This document shows positions 1-8,435 of a stretch of DNA of 64,000 nt, in pieces. The translations under genes and the position numbers were made by a program. The stretch's first letter is position 1; every line of letters starts with the position of its first letter. The DNA comes from Amycolatopsis palatopharyngis (GTDB lineage: Bacteria; Actinomycetota; Actinomycetes; Mycobacteriales; Pseudonocardiaceae): contig NZ_PQHZ01000016.1 of the NCBI RefSeq assembly GCF_003385185.1, positions 54,401-118,400 on the forward strand. The letters run 5' to 3'. Below the pieces are notes generated by a model that saw nothing but the letters and a program-made list of their open reading frames with translations, was not told where the DNA came from and searched no databases.

Positions 1-1
1 T

Positions 2-1105
2 GAACTCGTTCCCCGCGAGCAGGAGGTGCTGCGCAGGGAGCGGGCAGGCGAGCCGGGGCTGACCAGGGACGAGCTGACCGAGTTGCAGCTCAAGGCCAAG
101 GAGTCGGGCTTCTGGGGAGTGCAGACCCCCGAGTCCTACGGCGGTATGGGCCTGTCCGCGGTCATGACCGCGCTGCTGGAGGCGGAGCTGGGTCGCACGT
201 TCGTGCAGTTCCAGTTCGGCGGCTCCGCTGACAACATTCTGTTTCACGGCAACGAAGAGCAGCGCGAGCGCTACCTGCTGCCCACCATCTCCGGCGAGCG
301 GAAGTCCTGTTTCGCCATCACCGAGCCGGGTGCGGGCTCCGACGCCAAGAACATTCGTACGTCCGCCAAGAAGGACGGCACGGACTGGATCATCAACGGT
401 GAGAAGACCTTCATCACCGGCGGTAATGAGGCGGACTTCGCGATGGTGTTCGCCATCACGGATCCGGAAAAGGGCGCCGACGGCGGCGTTACCTGCTTCC
501 TCGTGGACCGGGAGATGGGCTGGCGCTCGGAGTACATCGACACGATGGGCGAGTGGGGCCCGGCGGCCCTGGTCTTCGAGGACGTCCGGGTGCCGGAGAG
601 TCAGATCCTCGGTGAGCTGGGTCAGGGCTTCGCGCTGGCGATGCAGTGGATCGGCCGTGGCCGATACCTGCTGCCCGCCAGGGCGATCGGTTCCTGTGAG
701 CGGCTGCTGACGATGGCGATCGAGCACGCGAACACCAGGGAGACGTTCGGCGCGCCGATCGCCGAACGGCAGGCTATCCAATGGATGATCGCGGACTCCG
801 GTGTCGAACTCGAGGCACTGCGCTGGCTCGTCCTGCACGCGGCCTGGCAGGTCGACTCCGGCCTGGATTCCCGGCACGCACAGTCGATGGCGAAGCTGTA
901 CGGCGGCGTGAAGGCCAACGAGATCGTCGACCGGGTGATGCAGATTCACGGTGGCATGGGCTACACACGCGAACTGCCGATCGAGCGGTGGTACCGGGAA
1001 CTGCGCCTGCTGCGCATCTACGAGGGCACCGACGAGATCCAGCGCCGCACAATCGCGCGAAACCTGTTGAAGGGGCACGCCAAGGTCAGTGGCGCGCTGG
1101 GCTGA
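2..1105 (+). CDS. Acyl-CoA dehydrogenase (5' end cut by window edge)
   Basis: FAD-dependent enzyme of the acyl-CoA dehydrogenase family, introducing the alpha-beta double bond into an acyl-CoA. The frame is open from base 2, so the true start lies upstream; a GTG at 26 is internal. About 367 residues are visible, so roughly 30-40 N-terminal residues are missing from a usual ~400. The family signature AITEPGAGSD is present, and the C-terminus carries QIHGGMGYTRE and IYEGTDEIQR, whose Glu in YEGT matches the catalytic base of medium-chain enzymes. It converges on a TetR/acyl-CoA ligase/enoyl-CoA hydratase operon, which fits a beta-oxidation-like locus. Substrate chain length cannot be read from the sequence. 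Confidence 0.93.
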   Translation, partial: ELVPREQEVLRRERAGEPGLTRDELTELQLKAKESGFWGVQTPESYGGMGLSAVMTALLEAELGRTFVQFQFGGSADNILFHGNEEQRERYLLPTISGERKSCFAITEPGAGSDAKNIRTSAKKDGTDWIINGEKTFITGGNEADFAMVFAITDPEKGADGGVTCFLVDREMGWRSEYIDTMGEWGPAALVFEDVRVPESQILGELGQGFALAMQWIGRGRYLLPARAIGSCERLLTMAIEHANTRETFGAPIAERQAIQWMIADSGVELEALRWLVLHAAWQVDSGLDSRHAQSMAKLYGGVKANEIVDRVMQIHGGMGYTRELPIERWYRELRLLRIYEGTDEIQRRTIARNLLKGHAKVSGALG

Positions 1106-1125
1106 GCGGAGCGGAAGCCGTCATG

Positions 1126-1162
1126 GCCCACCTCGGGAGCGTCAGCAGCTCCCGAGGTGGGC
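1126..1162. terminator. Bidirectional hairpin terminator
   Basis: A perfect 15-bp stem (arm GCCCACCTCGGGAGC) with a 7-nt loop sits between the convergent acyl-CoA dehydrogenase and the small minus-strand gene. Such strong GC hairpins without a long U tract are the usual actinobacterial terminator form. Confidence 0.8.
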
Positions 1163-1175
1163 GATGGTCAGGTTC

Positions 1176-1502
1176 TCAGTCGTCCTTGCGTGCGCGTAGT
1201 GCCAGGGGAACGCCTGCCAGATCTTCTTCGTTGCAGAGCAGTTTCAGGTCGTAGTACGGCGAACCTTCCCGCTCGTCGTAGTCCAGGTGGATGGCGATAA
1301 CGTCCACGGGTTCACCCAGCCAACGCTGTGCGTCCCGAAGCCACCCGGCGCAACGTTCCAGGGCCGCAGGTAGATCATCATCGCGGAACTCGACCGGGCG
1401 ATAAGGCACATCCTGTACCTGGTCCCGAGGGTCGGTCGGCACCGGAAGTCCAGGTGCGAGGCCCGATTCGGTGAGTTCCAGTTGGATCGTTTCCTCAGTC
1501 AC
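1176..1502 (-). CDS. Hypothetical protein
   Basis: A small protein of about 108 residues if read from the GTG at 1502; the frame stays open to 1577, so a longer start is possible. It is acidic and soluble, with no signal peptide or membrane segment. Visible features are an early VTEETIQLELTESG stretch and a later HLDYDEREGSPYYDLKLLC stretch. I do not recognise the family. It lies directly downstream of the TetR gene on the same strand and is probably the last gene of that acyl-CoA operon; the function is unknown. Confidence 0.6.
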   Translation of the reverse strand: MTEETIQLELTESGLAPGLPVPTDPRDQVQDVPYRPVEFRDDDLPAALERCAGWLRDAQRWLGEPVDVIAIHLDYDEREGSPYYDLKLLCNEEDLAGVPLALRARKDD

Positions 1503-1583
1503 CCTTCGAGCGTCCCCCAGCATCGCTGCCGGGGCAAGCGTTAGCGGGGCCCAACACGCTGCCGACCTCACCTCCACCCCTGT

Positions 1584-2198
1584 TCAGGGGGATTTTCCGG
1601 CCGGCTCCGCTGACCCGGACGCGCCGAGTGCACCCAATGCGAGCGTGGCGTAGTGCCGGGACAGCTGCTCCAGAGACAACGGGCCGCTGGGCGAATACCA
1701 CCTGGCCACGCCGTTGCACATCTCCAGCAACGCCAGCCTGCTGACCGTGGGTTCGTCCGTGTGGAAGATCCCGCTGCGGACACCGTCGTCGATGGCCTCG
1801 GCCCAGAGCGTCTCGTAACTGTCGCGCAATCGGATGACGGCCTGCTGGGATTCGGGTGAGAGGGATCGCACCTCGTTGTCCACCACGCGCGTCTCGTCGG
1901 GCTGTGTCGCATGCGTGGTCACGTGCAGGGCGACGAGCACGCGTAGCCGCTCCCTCGGATCGGTGATACCGGCCACGGCGGCGCGGGCCGAGCCGAGCAG
2001 CGACACCAGCGACTCCCGCATGAGCTCGGCCAGCAACGCCTCCTTTGTGCCCATGTAGTGGTAGAGGCTGGCGGAGGACAGGTTCGCCTCCTGCGCCAGA
2101 TCTCGGATCCCGGTGCCGTGAAACCCTCGTGTCGCGAAGAGTTTCAGCGCGGCCCGGCGCACGCGTTCCCGGCTCGGTACCGGGTCCTTCACCGCCAC
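1584..2198 (-). CDS. TetR-family transcriptional regulator
   Basis: Read from the GTG at 2198 it has 204 residues, the normal TetR length. Residues ~10-58 form the helix-turn-helix, with typical TRGFHGTGIRDLAQEA and LYHYMGTKEALLAEL. The rest is the ligand-binding/dimer domain. The start codon overlaps the end of the acyl-CoA ligase gene by 10 nt, so the two are translationally coupled. Inferred role: autoregulated repressor of the fatty-acid operon responding to an acyl-CoA or related ligand. The upstream continuation of this frame to 3110 is antisense-like overlap with the ligase gene and is not a longer protein. Confidence 0.88.
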   Translation of the reverse strand: MAVKDPVPSRERVRRAALKLFATRGFHGTGIRDLAQEANLSSASLYHYMGTKEALLAELMRESLVSLLGSARAAVAGITDPRERLRVLVALHVTTHATQPDETRVVDNEVRSLSPESQQAVIRLRDSYETLWAEAIDDGVRSGIFHTDEPTVSRLALLEMCNGVARWYSPSGPLSLEQLSRHYATLALGALGASGSAEPAGKSP

Positions 2199-3745
2199 GT
2201 GCCGTCCGTCCTGTCGTAGGAGCCCACCCGCAGATCCGGTCCCGCCCGGCGCAGTTCGCCCTTGGCGACCCGCTCCGACGGTGTCATCGGCAACTCCTCG
2301 ACGTAGGCCCAGTAGCGCGGAACCTTGAAGTAGGCCAGTTTCTCCGCACAGAACTCGGCGAGCTCGGTGGGTGGCAGCGTGGACACGTCGTGCTCGCCGT
2401 CGAGCACCACGTACGCCTTGATCTCCTCGCCGCGAATCTCGTCCGGGACCGCGATCACCGCGGCCAGGCGTACCTCGGGGTGCAACATGAGGGCGCGTTC
2501 CACCTCGTCGGCCGACACGTTCTCGCCGCTGCGCCGGATCATGTCCTTCGTGCGGCCGACGTAGTACACCCGGCCTTCGGTGTCCATCGTGGCCAGATCG
2601 CCGGTATGGAACCAGCCGCCCCGGAACGCCCGCTCGGTCGCTTCCTGGTCCTCGTGGTAGCCGTGCATCAGCCCCACGCCCCGAATCAGCAACTCGCCGG
2701 TCTCGCCACGCGGGAGCGCGCGGCCGTGTTCGTCGGCGATCAGCACCTCCCGCCCGGGAACCGGCCTGCCCAGGCAGCCGGTGCCGACCGCGTCGCGGTG
2801 ATCCGCCGCGGAAACCCGGATGTCGCCGCCGGTCTCGGTCATGCCGAAGGCCTCGTGCCACGGAGCTGCCCAGCGTCGCTCCAGCTCGGCGTGCAGGTCG
2901 CGGGGAATCGCTGAGGCGCTGATCGCCCTTACCCGGTGCCGACGGTCCTCCTCGGACTCCGGAACACGCAGTAGCAATGTGGGCATCAGGCCGAGGCAGT
3001 AGAACCAGGTGACGCCGTGCTCGCGCACCTTGGCCCAGAACGTCGAGGGATGGAACCGGTCCAGCACCACCAGTGTCGCGCCGGAGGCGAGCCCCACCGC
3101 GACGTTCCACTGTGGATCGATGTAGTGAAACGGCTGGGCCGTGAGCAGTACGTCATCGTCTTGGATCGAGGGAAACTCCGTGACCAGCCCCCTGGCGAGG
3201 GTCGTCCAGTAACTGTGCGGCAGCACGCATCCCTTTGGTGCGCCCGTGGTGCCGGAGGTGTACTGGATATTGGCCGTTGACTCCCCGACCGGATGGAACT
3301 CCGGGGCCGCTGTCCGCGACGTCAGCTCGGCCACGTCGAGCACCCGCAGTACAGCCGTGCCTTCGGCGATGGTGGTGAGCAGCTCGTGGAACTCCGGTGT
3401 GGTGACGGCGAACCGGGCACCGGAGTGTGCCAGCACGTGTCTTCCGTCCAGTTCCCGGTAGTTGATGTTCACCGGGACGAGCGCGGCGCCGAGTTTCGCC
3501 AGCGCCAGCCAGAGCAGTGGGAACTCAGGCTGGTTGCGCAGCATCACGGCCACCCGATCGCCTGGCCGCACCCCGGTCTCGGCGAGCGCGGCGGCGAGTT
3601 CGGCGCTCCGGTCGCCCACCTCGGCGAAAGTGAAGCGCTCGCCGGTGGCATCGAAGACCCAGGCGTCCTTGTCCGGCCAGATTTCGACAGCCCTGTCCAG
3701 CAGGGTGGCGAGGTCGTGCACGTCGTCGAGGCCTGCTGGGCTCAT
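2189..3745 (-). CDS. Acyl-CoA synthetase (AMP-forming ligase)
   Basis: A 518-residue member of the ANL superfamily: activates a carboxylic acid with ATP to an acyl-adenylate and transfers it to CoA. The P-loop-like YTSGTTGAPKG is at residues 162-172. AFGMTETGG follows, then the hinge region GWFHTGDLATMD and GRTKDMIRRSGENVS. The C-terminal catalytic lysine is in SERVAKGELRR. The gene overlaps enoyl-CoA hydratase by 4 nt (ATGA) upstream and the TetR gene downstream, so three genes are co-translated. It most resembles crotonobetaine/carnitine-CoA ligase-like or medium-chain ligases; the exact acid is not determinable. Confidence 0.92.
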   Translation of the reverse strand: MSPAGLDDVHDLATLLDRAVEIWPDKDAWVFDATGERFTFAEVGDRSAELAAALAETGVRPGDRVAVMLRNQPEFPLLWLALAKLGAALVPVNINYRELDGRHVLAHSGARFAVTTPEFHELLTTIAEGTAVLRVLDVAELTSRTAAPEFHPVGESTANIQYTSGTTGAPKGCVLPHSYWTTLARGLVTEFPSIQDDDVLLTAQPFHYIDPQWNVAVGLASGATLVVLDRFHPSTFWAKVREHGVTWFYCLGLMPTLLLRVPESEEDRRHRVRAISASAIPRDLHAELERRWAAPWHEAFGMTETGGDIRVSAADHRDAVGTGCLGRPVPGREVLIADEHGRALPRGETGELLIRGVGLMHGYHEDQEATERAFRGGWFHTGDLATMDTEGRVYYVGRTKDMIRRSGENVSADEVERALMLHPEVRLAAVIAVPDEIRGEEIKAYVVLDGEHDVSTLPPTELAEFCAEKLAYFKVPRYWAYVEELPMTPSERVAKGELRRAGPDLRVGSYDRTDGTWR

Positions 3746-4512
3746 CGGTCGGCTCCGGAACGGGACCGGAACCTGGCGGAGGACTCGGCGACCTCTGCCG
3801 AGTGCTCGGTGACCAGAGCATGGCTGATCTCGAGTTCCAGCGCGGTTTCCAGCGAGCTGTCGATGCCCTGGTCCAACGCGCGTTTGGCGAGCGCCACCGA
3901 AGAAACGGGGTGCTCGGCCACCTTGCGTGCCCAGGTGAGTGCCTGCTCGAGTAGCTCGTCGCCGGGCAGTACCTCGTTCACCAGCCCCAGTTTCGCGGCG
4001 GTCTCGGCGTCGATCCGCTCGCCGAGCAGCAGCAGTTGCTTCGCCTTGAGCGGGCCGACCAGCAGCGGCAGCAGGCGAGACGCGGCGCCGGTGACGCTCA
4101 GCCCGAGGCCCGCCTCGGGGAAGGCGAACACCGCGTCCTCGGCGGCGAGCACGAGGTCGCAGCCGAGGGCGAACTCGGCTCCTGCGCCGATCGCGTAGCC
4201 GTGCACGGCGGCGATCACCGGCTGGCGCAGCCCGCGCAGGCAGCGGGTGACGTCCTGCAGCCGTTCCAGCCGTGCCCGTGAGTCTCCTTGCGCGGGCGGC
4301 TCCTTGAGATCGTGGCCTGCACAGAACGCGCGGCCCCTCCCGGTCAGTACGACCGCGCGGACCTCTGGGTCCGCGCCGGCCGTACGCAGGACGGCCAGCA
4401 GGTCATCGACTAGTTCTGGCACGACCGCGTTGAGTCGCTGCGGGCGGTTCAGCCGGACGACGGCGACGCCGCCGTCCACGGCGAGTTCGACGGTGCTCGG
4501 TACAGAGGTCAT
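3742..4512 (-). CDS. Enoyl-CoA hydratase/isomerase family protein
   Basis: A 256-residue crotonase-fold protein, first gene of the minus-strand operon. The oxyanion-hole segments AFCAGHDLK (~62-70) and YAIGAGAEFALGCD (106-119) are clear. Glu113 (GAGAEF) and Glu133 (AFPEAGLG) align with the two catalytic glutamates of rat mitochondrial enoyl-CoA hydratase, so hydratase activity is plausible. Start ATG at 4512. It is followed by the ligase with a 4-nt overlap. Hydration of an enoyl-CoA made from the ligase product is the likely role; carnitine-type racemase or dehalogenase activity in the same fold cannot be excluded. Confidence 0.9.
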   Translation of the reverse strand: MTSVPSTVELAVDGGVAVVRLNRPQRLNAVVPELVDDLLAVLRTAGADPEVRAVVLTGRGRAFCAGHDLKEPPAQGDSRARLERLQDVTRCLRGLRQPVIAAVHGYAIGAGAEFALGCDLVLAAEDAVFAFPEAGLGLSVTGAASRLLPLLVGPLKAKQLLLLGERIDAETAAKLGLVNEVLPGDELLEQALTWARKVAEHPVSSVALAKRALDQGIDSSLETALELEISHALVTEHSAEVAESSARFRSRSGADR

Positions 4513-4559
4513 GGCAGGAGCCTAGCCATCCGATCGATCGATCGATAGAGTTGGCGCCC
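4513..4559. promoter_or_regulatory. Divergent promoter region with (CGAT)4
   Basis: This 47-bp gap separates two divergent start codons. Bases 4531-4546 are four tandem CGAT units, self-complementary over 14 bp. It is a candidate operator for the TetR encoded in the adjacent operon, but simple repeats can be fortuitous and no promoter boxes are obvious. Confidence 0.35.
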
Positions 4560-6164
4560 ATGCGAGTTGATGCGGTCTACGAGAACGCGCGGTTCCTCAC
4601 CCCGTGGCAGCCGGTGCGCGCACTGGCCGTGCTGCACGGCCGAATCGTCGCGCTCGGCGACGAGGCGGCGGAACTCACCGCACGCAGGCGTATCGACCTC
4701 GACGGCGCGACCGTGGTGCCCGGCTTCCACGACGCGCACAACCACATGGCGTGGTTCGGGATGACCCTCGACGAGGTTCCGCTCGGGCCCGCCCACTGCG
4801 CGAGCGTCGAAGACGTCTACGCCGCCGTCGCCCGCAGGGCCGCGAGCGAGCCAAAGGGCGGCTGGATCGTCGGCAGCGGATACGACCAGAACAAGCTCGT
4901 GGGTGGACACCCGACCCGGCAGGGCCTCGACCGAGCCGCCCCGGAGCACCACGTACGCCTGAAGCACACGTCGGGACACATGTCCGTGGTGAACTCCCGC
5001 GTGCTCGACCAGCTCGACCTGGCGAACGTGCCGGTCGGTGGCGATCTGGTCCGCGACGCCGATGGCGTACCGACCGGCCTGTTGCGGGAACAGGCCCAGC
5101 TCCTGCTTCGCCCGCTGATCTACCCGACGCCGATAGCCACCGTCGCTCGCGCGATCGACAGAGCGGGCAGGCAGTTCCTCGCCGAGGGCATCACCAGCGT
5201 GCAGGAGGCGGGAGTCGGCGGCGGCCTCGTCGGAGAGACGCCCTGCGAGGTGGCGGCCTACCAGCGTGCCCGCGACGAGGGCACGCTGCACGTGCGCTCC
5301 ACGCTGATGGTCGCCTCGAGTGTGCTCCACGAACTCGAGCACGACCCGGCCGACGACGTGGCGTTCTCCCTGGACCTGGGACTGCGCAGCGGTTTCGGCG
5401 ACGAATGGCTGCGGATCGGGCCGATGAAGATCTTCGCCGACGGCTCGCTGATCGGCCGCACCTCTGCGATGCACGACGACTTCGCAGGCGAGCCGGGCAA
5501 CCGGGGCTACTTCCAGCTTCCGGAGGAGGAGTTGGCCGAGACCATCCTGCGGGCACACGCGGCGGGCTGGCAGATCGCCACGCATGCGATCGGGGACAGG
5601 GCGGTCACCGCGGTGCTGGACGCCTACACCGCGGCGCTGACCGCGCACCCGCGCGCCGGACATCGCCACCGCATCGAGCACTGTGGTGTGCTCCCGCCCG
5701 CCGAGCTGCACCGGCTCGCCCAGCTGGAACTGATCCCCGTGCCGCAGGGCCGGTTCGTCAACGAGATCGGCGACGGTATGCGTGAAGCGCTCGGCCCCGA
5801 ACGGGAAGCATGGTGCTACCGGGGCCGCAGCTTCCTGGACGCCGGCTGCATGCTCCCGGCCAGCTCCGACCGCCCGGTGGTCAACGGAGCTCCCCTGCTC
5901 GGCCTCGCAGACCTGGTGCGCAGGCAAACGGCCGGTGGGCACCTGCTCGGGGCGGACGAGTGCCTCACCGCGGCCGAGGCGCTGCGCGCCTACACCGAAG
6001 GGTCCGCCTACGCGGCGTTTCGCGAACGGGACCTCGGCACCCTCGAGCCCGGCAAACTGGCCGACTTCGTGGCGTTGTCCGCCGATCCGACCGACGAGGC
6101 CAACCTCGACTCGGTCCGTGTGCTGGGCACCGTCGTCGGCGGTGAACTTGTGTACCAGAGCTGA
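4560..6164 (+). CDS. Amidohydrolase family 3 (YtcJ-like) metal-dependent hydrolase
   Basis: About 534 residues from the ATG at 4560; a TTG at 4551 is an alternative. The YtcJ/Amidohydro_3 pattern is present: metal-binding HDAHNHMAW near residue 60, then KIFADGSLIGRTS, THAIGDRAV, HRIEHCG and ASSDRPVVNG, with a C-terminal return to the small beta domain (LEPGKLADFVAL). Enzymes of this group hydrolyse amide or cyclic amide bonds with one or two metal ions. There is no signal peptide, so it acts in the cytoplasm. It is transcribed away from the enoyl-CoA hydratase operon and is followed after 14 nt by a GNAT gene with a good ribosome site, so the two probably form an operon. Substrate unknown. 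Confidence 0.87.
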   Translation: MRVDAVYENARFLTPWQPVRALAVLHGRIVALGDEAAELTARRRIDLDGATVVPGFHDAHNHMAWFGMTLDEVPLGPAHCASVEDVYAAVARRAASEPKGGWIVGSGYDQNKLVGGHPTRQGLDRAAPEHHVRLKHTSGHMSVVNSRVLDQLDLANVPVGGDLVRDADGVPTGLLREQAQLLLRPLIYPTPIATVARAIDRAGRQFLAEGITSVQEAGVGGGLVGETPCEVAAYQRARDEGTLHVRSTLMVASSVLHELEHDPADDVAFSLDLGLRSGFGDEWLRIGPMKIFADGSLIGRTSAMHDDFAGEPGNRGYFQLPEEELAETILRAHAAGWQIATHAIGDRAVTAVLDAYTAALTAHPRAGHRHRIEHCGVLPPAELHRLAQLELIPVPQGRFVNEIGDGMREALGPEREAWCYRGRSFLDAGCMLPASSDRPVVNGAPLLGLADLVRRQTAGGHLLGADECLTAAEALRAYTEGSAYAAFRERDLGTLEPGKLADFVALSADPTDEANLDSVRVLGTVVGGELVYQS

Positions 6165-6178
6165 GAAAAGGAGAGCAC

Positions 6179-6628
6179 ATGCCCGTACGCGATGCCGTGG
6201 AAGGCGACGTCGAGGAGATCTGCGCGCTGATCGAGGAGCACGCCCGCTACGAGGGAAACGACGAGCTCGTCCTCGACCGCGAGGACATGCGGCGGCACCT
6301 CTTCGGCACGGACCCCAAGGCGTGGGTGCTGATCGCCGAGCCGCCGGGGCAGCAGGGCACGGTGGCCGGTTTCGCCTTCTGCACCTGGAGCTTCTCCACC
6401 TGGGAGGCGCGCCCGGGGATCTGGCTCGACGACGTGTTCATCCGGCCCGAGCACCGCAGGTACGGACTCGGCGGGGAACTACTGGCGGAGCTGCGTGATC
6501 GCACCGCCGGCAGGGTCGAGTGGGATATGCAGGAGGGCAACGACAGGGCGGCCGCGTTCTACAAGCAGCTCGGTGCGCAGGAGGTGCACGGGTGGACCCG
6601 CTACCGGTGGCGGCCCGCGCGGGAGTGA
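6179..6628 (+). CDS. GNAT-family N-acetyltransferase
   Basis: A 149-residue acetyltransferase of usual size. The acetyl-CoA-binding motif A is seen in IWLDDVFIRPEHRRYGLGGE, with RRYGLGG as the pyrophosphate-binding turn, and the C-terminal AAFYKQLGAQEV is typical of small-molecule (spermidine/diamine-like) GNATs. The start ATG at 6179 is preceded by AAAAGGAGAG with good spacing. It lies 14 nt after the amidohydrolase gene, which suggests acetylation of a related amine, but this is inference. Confidence 0.88.
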   Translation: MPVRDAVEGDVEEICALIEEHARYEGNDELVLDREDMRRHLFGTDPKAWVLIAEPPGQQGTVAGFAFCTWSFSTWEARPGIWLDDVFIRPEHRRYGLGGELLAELRDRTAGRVEWDMQEGNDRAAAFYKQLGAQEVHGWTRYRWRPARE

Positions 6629-6649
6629 GGGCGCCGTATCGTATGCGGT

Positions 6650-7333
6650 ATGCCTGATGGAACGAATCGGCGGTCCTCGTCCATCGAGGACTACCTCAGG
6701 GTGATCTACGGTCTGGCGGAGCGGGGCGAGCCGGTGACGAACACCTCGCTGGCGAGCCGCCTCGAGGTGAGCCCTTCGTCGGCGTCGGGCATGGTGACCA
6801 AGCTCTCCCAGCAGGGGCTGGTCGCCCACGTTCCGTACCGCGGTATCGAGCTGACCGGGGAAGGACGCCTGCTCGCGCGCGCCGTACTGCGCAGGCACCG
6901 GCTGATCGAGTCCTACCTGGTTTCCGAACTCGGCTACACCTGGGACGAGGTGCACGTCGAGGCCGACCAGCTCGAACACGCGGTATCCGACCGGCTGATC
7001 GAGCGCATCGCGGCGAAACTGGGCAACCCGGTGCGCGATCCGCACGGCGATCCGATTCCAGCGATGGACGGCAGTGTCGAGGAGTTGCCCACGCACCTGC
7101 TGGACGAGCTGGAGCCGGGCACCGTTGGCGAGATCGTGCGCGTCTGGGACACCGATCCGGAGCTGCTGCGGTATCTGTCCGAGCGTGCTATCGGCCTCGG
7201 TGAGCGGATCGAGGTGGTCGAGCGCCAGCCGTTCGGCGGGCCGATAGTGGTCCGGGTGGGGTCACCGGCGCAGGCGGCGACGCACGCGCTCGGTAAGGAG
7301 ATCGCCCAGGCACTGTCCGTGGCGGTGCGGTAG
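6650..7333 (+). CDS. DtxR-family metal-dependent repressor, MntR-like ligand set
   Basis: A 227-residue protein with an N-terminal winged helix (~10-70, including SPSSASGMVTKLSQQG), a dimerisation/metal domain (~75-140) and a C-terminal SH3-like domain, i.e. the IdeR/DtxR architecture. By eye the metal positions are Asp14 (IEDYLR, where IdeR has Met10 and MntR has Asp8), His83 and Glu87, His102, Asp106 (where IdeR has Cys102), Glu109 and His110. The missing Cys and Met make an Mn(II)- or other non-Fe sensor more likely than an iron regulator. Start ATG at 6650. Neighbouring genes give no clear metal-transport target, so the regulon lies elsewhere. Confidence 0.88.
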   Translation: MPDGTNRRSSSIEDYLRVIYGLAERGEPVTNTSLASRLEVSPSSASGMVTKLSQQGLVAHVPYRGIELTGEGRLLARAVLRRHRLIESYLVSELGYTWDEVHVEADQLEHAVSDRLIERIAAKLGNPVRDPHGDPIPAMDGSVEELPTHLLDELEPGTVGEIVRVWDTDPELLRYLSERAIGLGERIEVVERQPFGGPIVVRVGSPAQAATHALGKEIAQALSVAVR

Positions 7334-7338
7334 AAGCC

Positions 7339-8196
7339 CTACGCCTGCTTCTCGGCGACGCCGCACCAGGCGAACGGTTTCGCAGCCAGATCGCGTGGCG
7401 GCAGGTTGTCCGCGTCGAAGTCGGGGCGCCAGTCGGTCAGGTGGGTCACCCCGGGCTCGAGCAGGTCCAGTCCGTCGAACCACGACGCGATCTCCTCGCG
7501 TGGCCGCAGCCAGACCGGGTTGGCCGTCGACTTGTACTGCTCGGCGAAGCGGAGCACACCCGCCGCGGCCTCCGGGTCGTCCGGAACGGTCATATGTGAC
7601 AGCGCGAGCCAGCTGCCCGCGCGTAGCCGGTCGGTGTAGGCCTTGATGATGTCCAGTGGCCGGTCGTCGGGACCGACGAAGTGCAGCACGGCGATCATCA
7701 GCAGGCAGACCGGCTGATCGAGGTCGATGAGCCGCTGGGTCTCCGGATCGTTGAGGATCGCATTGGGATGCCGCATGTCCTGCTGCACGAGGGCAGCCCA
7801 GTCGGTCGCGCCCTCGCGTTCCAGGATCAGCCTGGCGTGTGCCGCCGCGACCGCCTCGAAGTCGACGTAGACCACGCTGGCGTGCTCCGACTCCGGCAGG
7901 TGGTCGCGGACCACCTCGTGCACGTTGCCCACGGTGGGCACGCCGGAGCCGAGGTCGATGAACTGCCTGATCCCGGCATCGAGGGCCGCGCGGACGGCGC
8001 GGTTCATGAACTGCCGGTTGTGCCGCGAGCCGTGCTTGGCGTGCGGCCAGAGTTGTTCGATCTTCCTGCCGAACTCGCGGTCGACCGCCCAGTTCTGGGT
8101 GCCGCCGAGGTACCAGTCGTAGATCCGGGCCGCCGACGGCTTCTCGAGGTCGACACCAGGAGGCGCTTCTGGTGAACGGTCTTCGCCGTCGGTCAT
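7339..8196 (-). CDS. SAM-dependent methyltransferase, DUF574 type
   Basis: About 285 residues from ATG 8196 (a GTG at 8214 is the longer alternative). The family hallmark KPSAARIYDWYLGG near the N-terminus is present, followed by RQFMNRAVRAALDAGIRQF, the SAM-binding FIDLGSGVPTVGN and the acidic VVYVDFEAVA strand. This group is expanded in actinomycetes, where genomes carry many paralogs of mostly unknown substrate. The next gene on the right is 240 bp away behind a palindromic repeat block. The methyl acceptor cannot be inferred. Confidence 0.85.
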   Translation of the reverse strand: MTDGEDRSPEAPPGVDLEKPSAARIYDWYLGGTQNWAVDREFGRKIEQLWPHAKHGSRHNRQFMNRAVRAALDAGIRQFIDLGSGVPTVGNVHEVVRDHLPESEHASVVYVDFEAVAAAHARLILEREGATDWAALVQQDMRHPNAILNDPETQRLIDLDQPVCLLMIAVLHFVGPDDRPLDIIKAYTDRLRAGSWLALSHMTVPDDPEAAAGVLRFAEQYKSTANPVWLRPREEIASWFDGLDLLEPGVTHLTDWRPDFDADNLPPRDLAAKPFAWCGVAEKQA

Positions 8197-8314
8197 GCTG
8201 GTTACCCCCGTCACGTTCGGTGATGCCTACGCAGGCTATCGGACCCCGCCGAACGCCTGCCACGGCCATGAGTCGGACGCCGCCCGCCGGCCCGCAGCCC
8301 CGCGCCAGAGGTGT

Positions 8315-8427
8315 TCCCCAATGTGGCATTGGGGAACTCCAACGTCCCGAATGCCGCATTGGGGAACTTGAACGTCCCGAATGCCGCATTGGGGAACACC
8401 AGCGTCCCGAATGCCACATTGGGGGCG
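8315..8427. repeat. Four tandem 22-bp palindromes with 30-bp period
   Basis: Units begin at 8315, 8345, 8375 and 8405. Each is a palindrome of the form CCCNAATGNNNCATTGGGG, and the 8-bp spacers also resemble each other (end in AACG or AGCG). The same element occurs at 63581-63639. It lies just downstream of the minus-strand response-regulator stop (8436), so it probably forms stem-loops in that 3' UTR. The spacers are too short and too similar for a CRISPR array. Confidence 0.85.
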
Positions 8428-8435
8428 TTTGACGC

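Noticed and set aside
2045..2914. 289-codon plus-strand frame
   Set aside because: It lies antisense to the acyl-CoA ligase and TetR genes and shows no recognisable domain.
1584..3110. Long 508-codon frame on the minus strand covering TetR and more
   Set aside because: Only the last 204 codons form a TetR protein; the front is out-of-frame overlap with the acyl-CoA ligase.
8211..8417. Reading frame with repeated FPNAAFGT-type peptide
   Set aside because: It is the accidental translation of the 30-bp palindromic repeat, which is an exact multiple of three.
8315..8427. Regular repeats resembling a CRISPR array
   Set aside because: Spacers are only 8 bp and similar to each other, repeats are perfect palindromes, and no cas genes are in the window.
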